Shown: piece after piece, positions 1 to 4,337 of the stretch | Position numbering within the stretch: position 1 is the stretch's first letter | How the letters are laid out: every line of letters starts with the position of its first letter | Source: JAWOGN01 sp046496815 | GTDB taxonomy: Bacteria > Desulfobacterota > DSM-4660 > Desulfatiglandales > Desulfatiglandaceae | Length of the DNA stretch: 5,553 nt | Assembly (NCBI GenBank): GCA_046496815.1 | Contig: JAWOGN010000284.1 | Span: forward strand, 1-5,553 | Direction: 5' to 3' | Made by a program: the position numbers and the translations under genes | The notes under the pieces: model-generated | The model's input: only the letters and a program-made list of their open reading frames with translations | What the model was told of the DNA's origin: nothing | Databases searched by the model: none

Positions 1-239
1 AACACGGCATGTATGAACGCATGGGCCTTGAATGCCGGGTAAATGACAAACACCATCATACCGAAAACAAAAAGCAAGTAAAACAGGAGGGCAGCCGCCC
101 AGTTCACCTCCTCACTGAAAAAGTGTCCCAGGTATCGATGATAGAATCGCCTGGCAATCAAACCCAGCCACAGAAAATCGACGGCCAAGAATACCAGAAA
201 CGTCAGGAAATAGGCTTTTGCCCACTGTATCCAGGTCAT
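1..239 (-). CDS. DUF2177 family small membrane protein (C-terminal part beyond window)
   Basis: This is the N-terminal 79 codons of an integral membrane protein; the gene runs off the left edge of the window. The translation begins MTWIQWAKAYFLTFL and contains the family hallmark FLAVDFLWLGLIA (about residues 17-29). It continues with RRFYHRYLGHFF (30-41), then NWAAALLFYLLFVFGMM (46-62), which would be the second membrane helix. This spacing of an acidic Asp-x-x-Trp helix followed by a NWxAAxLFYLL helix is typical of DUF2177 proteins, which are usually about 130 residues with four helices and have no assigned function. The ATG is preceded by AAAGGAGG eight bases upstream, a strong ribosome-binding site that fixes the start. 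The gene lies 326 bases downstream of the histidine kinase on the same strand, so it is probably a separate unit. Family assignment is from recalled sequence pattern, not a search. Confidence 0.85.
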   Translation of the reverse strand, partial: MTWIQWAKAYFLTFLVFLAVDFLWLGLIARRFYHRYLGHFFSEEVNWAAALLFYLLFVFGMMVFVIYPAFKAHAFIHAV

Positions 240-247
240 AAATTGAT

Positions 248-255
248 CCTCCTTT
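248..255 (-). promoter_or_regulatory. Ribosome-binding site of the DUF2177 gene
   Basis: The minus strand reads AAAGGAGG followed by eight bases and ATG. The near-perfect Shine-Dalgarno match supports translation from position 239. Confidence 0.8.
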
Positions 256-329
256 CACACCCCAGCGGCCGAGATCCCTCCTGAAATAAAATTCGGAGAT
301 ATAAAACGCACCATATTTTTACCTAAACT

Positions 330-376
330 GAGTGGTTCCACGTTTCCCGATGAAATCGGGATTCAGGGTTCAAAGG
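330..376 (+). repeat. Imperfect inverted repeat, copy 1
   Basis: This copy matches the reverse complement of 501-547 at about 39 of 47 positions by hand count; the central 29 bases (342-370 against 507-535) differ at only one position. The core CCCGATGAAATCGGG (346-360) is itself a six-base-pair stem with a GAA loop. A structured core in two opposite copies 124 bases apart resembles REP/BIME-type intergenic repeats or the ends of a small non-autonomous element. Confidence 0.75.
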
Positions 377-394
377 TTATAACCGCTTGAACTC
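366..394. repeat. Nested palindrome / hairpin
   Basis: The stretch contains the perfect ten-base palindrome GGTTATAACC (375-384), flanked by GTTCAA (368-373) and its reverse complement TTGAAC (387-392). It could fold into a longer stem with small bulges, or bind a dimeric protein. It overlaps the right end of inverted repeat copy 1. Confidence 0.5.
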
Positions 395-500
395 CTATTC
401 AATATGGATGAAAATTTGAGATGCTCAACTTCACCCATTGGGGGTAACGGTGCCACGAGTACAAGCAAGACGCAATCCCTTAACAGTAGAGGCCTTGACG

Positions 501-547
501 TTTTTCAACCCGGAATCCCGATTTCATCGGGAAACCCTGAACCGCTC
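501..547 (-). repeat. Imperfect inverted repeat, copy 2
   Basis: This is the opposite-strand copy of the repeat at 330-376. It carries CCCGATTTCATCGGG at 517-531, the exact reverse complement of the core of copy 1. It lies about 20 bases downstream of the histidine-kinase stop codon, so on the transcript it would form a hairpin just behind the operon. No T-run follows on the minus strand, so an intrinsic terminator is not clearly shown; an RNA-stabilising role is equally possible. Confidence 0.75.
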
Positions 548-565
548 AACCTTGGTGCCTATTCC

Positions 566-1891
566 TCAACCGAACGCCCAGCTTCCGTGAATCGTGGTTC
601 CTTTACCTTCCCGTGAATGAATGGAAAAAGACCCTCCGAGGAGCTCGCATCGCTCTTCCATGCTGGAAAGCCCGATCCCCTGTCTGACCTTGTCCGGAAT
701 GAAAGCCTTCTCTGTGTCGAATCCGCAGCCGTCATCCTTGATCGTCAGTTGGATATTCCCATTTCGATGTGTCAGGGAAAGACTCATATTCTCAGCACCG
801 CTGTGCTTGGCCACATTGGTGAACGCCTCCTGCGTAATCCTGTATATTACAATTTTCAACGCTTCAGGCACGTCACTCTCATCGATTTCGATCTCCCAGC
901 TGGTTTCGATGTTCTTCTGCTGATTTTGAAACTCACGGCAGAGTGAGCGAAGGGCAGGGCCTATGCCGAGATTATCCAGAACCGAAGGCCGCAGGTTGTG
1001 CTGAATCCTTCCCAGTTCTCTGATGCAAACCTTGACCAAGCCCTTTATCTCTTTCAGGGTGATGCTCTCGGAGGCCGGTTGTCCTTTCTTGACGTCCTCG
1101 AGCTTGCTTTCCAAGGCCATTTTGATGGCCATGAGATGGCCGCCCAGACCGTCATGGAGGTCCAGAGCGACATTCCTTCTCTCAGTTTCCTGCGCCTCCA
1201 TAAGTCGGCTTGTCAGATGCCGAAGCCTTTCTTCTATCTTCTTCCTCTCAGCAACTTCCGCTTCCAGCGCTCTGTTGGCGGATTCAAGCTCAAACGTGCG
1301 TTCCTTAACGCGTAGTTCGAGTTCATCACGTGCAGCTCGAAGCTCCTTCTCCGCTTGCTTGCGCTTTGTTATGTCGGAAAACGTTACAACGCCCCCAATC
1401 ACCTTGTCCTCCTCATCTCTGATGGGAGTGGCGCTCGCCGACATCCAACCCAAAGAGCCGTCACCACGCTGGAAATTGATTTCTTCCTGCTCGATGGCCT
1501 CACCTTTGGTAATGGCTCTCGCCAAAGGCCACTCGTGGGACAGATACGGTCTCCCGTCAGGATGAAAGCCCTTATATCGTCCATATTCATGAACGCTCTG
1601 CGAGGCCAGAAAATCTTGCCGCCAGATCCTGTTTACTTGTTCGTTGCCAAGGATTAGCTCCCCCGATGGCGCTTCCGCAATGATCACGCCTTCGGGAAGC
1701 TGCCGAAGAACGGTTTCCAGTCGCCTCCGCTCAGCCTTTAGCGCCTCCTCCATCTGTTTCAGACGAACCATATAAACGCCGTCTTCGCCTATAATAGCGT
1801 CGATATCTCCACTGCGTACTGCGTTGACAACTTTTTCCGCTTGAGCCAGCCTCTCCTCCAATTCTTCATATGTAGGCTTTTCAACGCCCAT
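566..1891 (-). CDS. Soluble PAS sensor histidine kinase (HisKA_3 / NarL-type), KaiBC output kinase candidate
   Basis: This 441-residue protein shows no signal peptide or membrane helix, so it should be cytoplasmic. In order it has a charged, coiled-coil-like N-terminus (about 1-57), one PAS domain (about 58-177, with HPDGRPYLSHEWPLARAI and a TPIRDEEDKVIGGVVTFSDIT end typical of PAS sensors), a long coiled coil (180-235), a HisKA_3 dimerisation/phosphoacceptor region with ALDLHDGLG (phosphorylated His246), and a HATPase_c domain. The ATPase has an N-box with E355 and N359, a G1 box DDGCGF at 386-391 and a G2 box GIGL at 405-408. All catalytic elements are present, so it should autophosphorylate. 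Cognate regulators of this kinase class usually have NarL/LuxR-type outputs, but none is in this window. I chose the ATG at 1891 over an in-frame TTG one codon earlier because GGGAGG lies six bases before the ATG. The ATG overlaps the kaiB stop by one base, indicating translational coupling. Unlike SasA, it has no KaiB-like domain. Confidence 0.93.
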   Translation of the reverse strand: MGVEKPTYEELEERLAQAEKVVNAVRSGDIDAIIGEDGVYMVRLKQMEEALKAERRRLETVLRQLPEGVIIAEAPSGELILGNEQVNRIWRQDFLASQSVHEYGRYKGFHPDGRPYLSHEWPLARAITKGEAIEQEEINFQRGDGSLGWMSASATPIRDEEDKVIGGVVTFSDITKRKQAEKELRAARDELELRVKERTFELESANRALEAEVAERKKIEERLRHLTSRLMEAQETERRNVALDLHDGLGGHLMAIKMALESKLEDVKKGQPASESITLKEIKGLVKVCIRELGRIQHNLRPSVLDNLGIGPALRSLCREFQNQQKNIETSWEIEIDESDVPEALKIVIYRITQEAFTNVAKHSGAENMSLSLTHRNGNIQLTIKDDGCGFDTEKAFIPDKVRQGIGLSSMEERCELLGGSFSIHSREGKGTTIHGSWAFG

Positions 1892-2196
1892 CAATTACCT
1901 CCCAGCCCCAGCGCCTCAAGCACCTCCTTCGTATCACTCAGATTGCCGAAAATGGATGTCCGCGGCCGAGGTGACACCTTGACAAGTGCAGGGGTCAGAA
2001 TGATGCCGTTTTCCAATGCGATCTCGAAGGACGCAAACACATCCACGATTTGAATCTTGCAGCGACCCTCAAGGTACGACTCGCATATTTTCCGGAGGTT
2101 GTCCTTGGCTGTTTTGGAATGAGACTCATCTCCAGCAACAAATAACTGGAAAACAAAACCCTCACCCTTGCCCTGATCATCAGATTGGATGCTCAT
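1891..2196 (-). CDS. kaiB: KaiB, clock/timer protein with thioredoxin-like fold
   Basis: This 101-residue protein matches KaiB along its whole length. It has the first strand and helix FVFQLFVAGDESHSKTAKDN (14-33), the central IQIVDVFASFEIALENGI (48-65), the conserved TPALVKVSPRP (68-78), and the closing FGNLSDTKEVLEALGL (83-98). In the Kai system KaiB switches fold and then binds the CI ring of phosphorylated KaiC, driving dephosphorylation and changing which output kinase can bind. At the positions corresponding to the Gly and Asp of cyanobacterial KaiB (about residues 88-91 there) whose replacement stabilises the KaiC-binding fold, this protein has Ala95 and Gly97. It also stops soon after, lacking the acidic tail of cyanobacterial KaiB. 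It starts 30 bases after the kaiC stop behind AAGGGG, and its stop overlaps the next gene. Family identity is near certain; the fold-switch inference rests on an alignment made by eye. Confidence 0.94.
   Translation of the reverse strand: MSIQSDDQGKGEGFVFQLFVAGDESHSKTAKDNLRKICESYLEGRCKIQIVDVFASFEIALENGIILTPALVKVSPRPRTSIFGNLSDTKEVLEALGLGGN
1898..1903 (-). promoter_or_regulatory. Ribosome-binding site of the histidine kinase
   Basis: GGGAGG on the minus strand lies inside the end of kaiB, six bases before the ATG. It favours that ATG over the adjoining TTG, which would leave only three bases. Confidence 0.7.
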
Positions 2197-2226
2197 TTCG
2201 ACCCCTTGTAGCCGGCGGTCCTCAGT

Positions 2227-3660
2227 TCACCCCTCATCGATCCGTATGCCTTGGTCGGTAAGACAATAACTGTGGTACTTGTTCGAGTGTTTTGCCCCGC
2301 GCGATTTCATGACCAGCAGGTCGCGGCCCACCTCATTCCCCATATCCTTATACTGAAGGGTGATGATCGTATCGATAAGAGATGAGATTCCCATGCCGCT
2401 GATCTCGTGATGCTCTGAAAGCCTGGTGGCCTGGTTGATTAAAAGCACAGTGATGCCCTTTTTCTTGCACACACCCACAAGCCGTATGAGAAAGTCGAAA
2501 GCGGCATCTTCACCTGCGATTCGCTTGTTGGCGGATATGGCATCCACCACCAGATGGTGCGGATCAAAATGCCTGATGGCGCGGGTGATGCGAAAAAGGT
2601 GCTCCTCGATTCCCATGGACTCGGGCATCATCGGTAGGACCTCCAGTGCCGAGTCATGGATCGCAGACCGTAGATCGATCCCCAGGCTGAGCATGCCCGC
2701 AACCATGCCGTCGCTGCATTCCTCATAGTTGACATAGAGGACTTTTTGCCCTTCCTCGCACGCAGAACGTGTAAAAGTACTGGCAACGGCAGTTTTGCCC
2801 GTGCCGGTTGCACCGGTGATCAGGATACATCTGCCTCGCTGGTAACCGCCCCCCAAAATGGCATCGAGAGATTTGTTGCCGCTCGACACCCGTTTTAACG
2901 CCGGTTCATAATGCATCACCACATCTGAGATAGGGTAGCAGTGGAGCCCCTCATTCGAAATGAAGAAAGGATACTCATTGCCGCCGTAGCTCGAGCCGCG
3001 GTATTTGACAATTTGAAGCCTTTTTGTGACCACTTGTTCTCTGATTTTCTGGTCCAGGTATATGACGCAGTCTGCCATGAAGTCGAGATAATGAGACGGA
3101 TTCGTGTCTCTTATTTTCTTTGCGGTCAGAATGGCCGTCATCTTCTTGTCCTTCAGCCATTTGTTCAGTGCAAAAATTTCATCCTGTTGTCGCTTCGGAT
3201 CATCAAAAATACGCATCAGCACATCGATGGCGTCAATCACGATGTTGTCGGCGCCCATCTGTTGGGTCTTTCCCTCAATGATGGCGAAAAGGCCTTTCAG
3301 ATTAAAATCGCCTGAAAGGAGGACGTGGGGGTCCAACTGTCCCTCCATCAAAAACAACGTTCCCACCTGCTCCAGGGAAGCCAGATCCCACCCAAAGGTC
3401 AGGGCGTTCCGACGGATACTTTCCCCTGTTTCCTCAAAAGTAATGAAGATGCCCGGACTGCCGGACAACGCTCCTTTGTAAAGAAATTCCAGGCCAAGCA
3501 CGCTCTTGCCGGTGCCGGGCCCGCCGCTGACGAGGATGGTCCTTCCTGCCGGAAGGCCGCCATGCAGAATTTCATCCAATCCTTCAATGTGTGTGGGGAT
3601 CTTTTGTAGCTCCGTTACCGGTTTTGCAGACAAATTCGGGATTTCCGCATTTCTTTCCAT
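2227..3660 (-). CDS. kaiC: KaiC-like double-RecA ATPase / autokinase
   Basis: This 477-residue protein has two KaiC domains. CI (about 22-240) has Walker A GGPGTGKS (46-53), the catalytic pair E76/E77 in ITFEETGESI, and Walker B IVIDAIDV (around D143). CII (about 255-477) has Walker A GATGTGKT (283-290), E313/E314 in YVNYEECSD, and LVVDAIS (around D373). The cyanobacterial phosphosites Ser431/Thr432 align with Ser426/Ser427 in GISSLIDT, and Thr426 there aligns with Ser421. Lys452 and Arg454 in MKSRG match nucleotide-contacting residues. KaiC forms hexamers whose CI ring hydrolyses ATP slowly and binds KaiB, while CII autophosphorylates. The protein ends at LTDQGIRIDEG, roughly 40 residues short of cyanobacterial KaiC, so the A-loop and KaiA-binding tail are missing. 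A longer frame opens at a TTG at 3699 without a ribosome-binding site; the ATG at 3660 has GAGGAG nine bases upstream and is preferred. It is the first gene of the kaiC-kaiB-kinase operon. Confidence 0.95.
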   Translation of the reverse strand: MERNAEIPNLSAKPVTELQKIPTHIEGLDEILHGGLPAGRTILVSGGPGTGKSVLGLEFLYKGALSGSPGIFITFEETGESIRRNALTFGWDLASLEQVGTLFLMEGQLDPHVLLSGDFNLKGLFAIIEGKTQQMGADNIVIDAIDVLMRIFDDPKRQQDEIFALNKWLKDKKMTAILTAKKIRDTNPSHYLDFMADCVIYLDQKIREQVVTKRLQIVKYRGSSYGGNEYPFFISNEGLHCYPISDVVMHYEPALKRVSSGNKSLDAILGGGYQRGRCILITGATGTGKTAVASTFTRSACEEGQKVLYVNYEECSDGMVAGMLSLGIDLRSAIHDSALEVLPMMPESMGIEEHLFRITRAIRHFDPHHLVVDAISANKRIAGEDAAFDFLIRLVGVCKKKGITVLLINQATRLSEHHEISGMGISSLIDTIITLQYKDMGNEVGRDLLVMKSRGAKHSNKYHSYCLTDQGIRIDEG

Positions 3661-3669
3661 GAAAAATGG

Positions 3670-3675
3670 CTCCTC
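3670..3675 (-). promoter_or_regulatory. Ribosome-binding site deciding the kaiC start
   Basis: GAGGAG on the minus strand is followed by nine bases and ATG at 3660. The alternative TTG at 3699 has no comparable site, so the shorter protein is chosen. Confidence 0.7.
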
Positions 3676-3952
3676 ATTGCGCGGTTCGTGGCCGGCCAAA
3701 TGTCTTACGAAGCAGGCAGGATATTTTATTCACCCGTTTCTCGCTGAAATGAAGGAATTAATCAAGTCTTTTTGTTGGTGTCGGGAGGCAATGGCCGTTC
3801 GACCCCGGTTCCAAGGTGAGCATCTGGATCGTATATTCGTCCTCTGGAGTCACGAAGATGCAAAGCGGCTGCCTATCGTTGCGGGAAATACAGCATGAAA
3901 GTCAAAAAATACCTGTTTCACCCCATTCCCAACCGCTCATTTTAAGGTTTAC

Positions 3953-3958
3953 ATTATA
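3953..3958 (-). promoter_or_regulatory. Possible -10 box of a promoter directed at the kai operon
   Basis: The minus strand reads TATAAT, an exact -10 consensus, inside an A+T-rich patch. No good -35 box lies 16-18 bases upstream, and transcription from here would give kaiC a leader of nearly 300 bases. Chance occurrence in A+T-rich DNA is quite possible. Confidence 0.22.
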
Positions 3959-3967
3959 TATCAATGA

Positions 3968-4126
3968 GATCCCAAAATTGCGGATGCGCATTTCAACCTG
4001 GCACGTGCGATGGAAAGAATCGGCAAAAGGACGGATGCGAAAAAGCACTGGCGGGTCTTTCCGGCCCTGGAGCCGAACGGGGAATGGGCTGACTTTGTCA
4101 AGGAGCGATTGAGAAACGGCCGATAG
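3968..4126 (+). pseudogene. C-terminal remnant of a TPR protein
   Basis: A 52-codon frame with no start codon reads DPKIADAHFNLARAMERIG, then KKHWRVFPALEPNGEWADF, and ends VKERLRNGR with a TAG stop. The pattern ADAHFNLARAMExxGxxxxAxxHW followed by a LEPxGEWAxFxxxRL end is that of the last tetratricopeptide repeat in bacterial TPR proteins, including the C-terminal repeats of some MerR/TPR regulators. An in-frame TGA lies immediately upstream (3965-3967), and no earlier repeats are recognisable in other frames, so the gene appears truncated. A terminator-like hairpin 50 bases downstream fits the natural end of the lost gene. The role of the parent protein cannot be stated. Calling it a remnant rather than a chance frame rests on how well the repeat pattern holds over about 45 residues. 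Confidence 0.6.
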
Positions 4127-4175
4127 ACCGTGTTCCAGCTCAAACCTGCTTGAGCCCTTCGGGCTGCCGGTACAT

Positions 4176-4199
4176 CTCCAGACAGGAGTCTGGAGTTTT
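4176..4199 (+). terminator. Rho-independent terminator-like hairpin
   Basis: CTCCAGAC (4176-4183) and GTCTGGAG (4188-4195) form a perfect eight-base-pair stem with an AGGA loop, followed by TTTT. A smaller hairpin, AGCCC-TTC-GGGCT (4153-4165), stands just upstream. The position, 50 bases after the TPR fragment's stop on the same strand, fits termination of that former gene. The T-run is short, so it may be weak. Confidence 0.55.
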
Positions 4200-4337
4200 A
4201 TGCTGCTGAAAAACCTAGAGGAGGAAGGGGTCGTTTCAGGGTCTTTGGAACAAAAGTCGGGGATTCGGTCCGAAAACGATTTCCAGCCGCTTCGAGAAGA
4301 TCCGACCGGAGACCTGAGGGAGGGGTTACTATGTTAG
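4200..4337 (+). CDS. Doubtful 45-aa ORF overlapping the reductase start
   Basis: The frame begins MLLKNLEEEGVVSGSLEQKS, is hydrophilic and acidic, and ends in LREGLLC with a TAG inside the fifth to seventh bases of the next gene, giving a seven-base overlap. It resembles no family I know. Its only possible ribosome-binding site is GGAG four bases before the ATG, inside the 3' arm of the hairpin at 4176-4195. It could be a leader peptide coupled to the reductase gene, but a chance frame between the terminator and the real start is at least as likely. Confidence 0.2.
   Translation: MLLKNLEEEGVVSGSLEQKSGIRSENDFQPLREDPTGDLREGLLC
4318..4325 (+). promoter_or_regulatory. Ribosome-binding site of the reductase gene
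   Basis: GGGAGGGG followed by TTACT and ATG gives a strong Shine-Dalgarno site five bases from the start codon and supports the ATG at 4331. Confidence 0.75.

Larger units (their letters stand above)
240..565. other. Intergenic spacer between histidine kinase and DUF2177 gene
   Basis: No convincing gene is seen on either strand. Open frames here have no ribosome-binding site and no recognisable domain. The stretch holds two inverted copies of a hairpin-forming repeat (330-376 and 501-547) and a further palindromic hairpin (366-394), all described separately. The A+T-rich block at about 290-330 could contain the promoter of the DUF2177 gene (a minus-strand TTATAT box is visible near 297-302), but no good -35 box accompanies it. 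No classical hairpin-plus-T-run terminator was found directly after the kinase stop, so the repeats may serve that role. Confidence 0.6.
3661..4330. other. Divergent spacer between the kai operon and the ferric-reductase-like gene
   Basis: No complete, well-supported gene is present. From left to right it holds the kaiC ribosome-binding site, a minus-strand open frame without a start (3758-3901, unrecognised), an A+T-rich patch with a perfect minus-strand TATAAT (3953-3958), a plus-strand TPR fragment (3968-4126), two small hairpins with a short T-run (4153-4199) and a doubtful 45-codon plus-strand ORF (4200-4337). Promoters for both flanking units should lie here. A second weak candidate for kaiC is TTCATT (3748-3753) and TAAAAT (3723-3728) on the minus strand, with a long 19-base spacer. 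The stretch looks like an area of gene decay. Confidence 0.6.

Noticed and set aside
342..535. CRISPR array or integron attC site
   Set aside because: There are only two copies, in opposite orientation with a single 124-base interval, and no spacer periodicity or attC core sites.
404..616. 70-codon plus-strand ORF between the DUF2177 gene and the kinase
   Set aside because: It runs through repeat copy 2 and into the 3' end of the kinase gene on the other strand, has no ribosome-binding site and low-complexity Ser/Pro/Asn-rich content.
1023..1565. 180-codon plus-strand ORF antisense to the histidine kinase
   Set aside because: Its Ser/Arg/Leu-rich composition is what an opposite-strand reading of a helical coiled-coil gene gives. 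The minus-strand frame has complete kinase motifs, so this is a shadow.
3661..3699. Thirteen-codon N-terminal extension of KaiC from the TTG at 3699
   Set aside because: There is no Shine-Dalgarno site before the TTG, while the ATG at 3660 has GAGGAG at a proper distance; that site would lie inside the extended frame.
3506..3898. 130-codon plus-strand ORF spanning the kaiC 5' end
   Set aside because: The first part is antisense to conserved KaiC N-terminal sequence and the rest shows no domain or ribosome-binding site.
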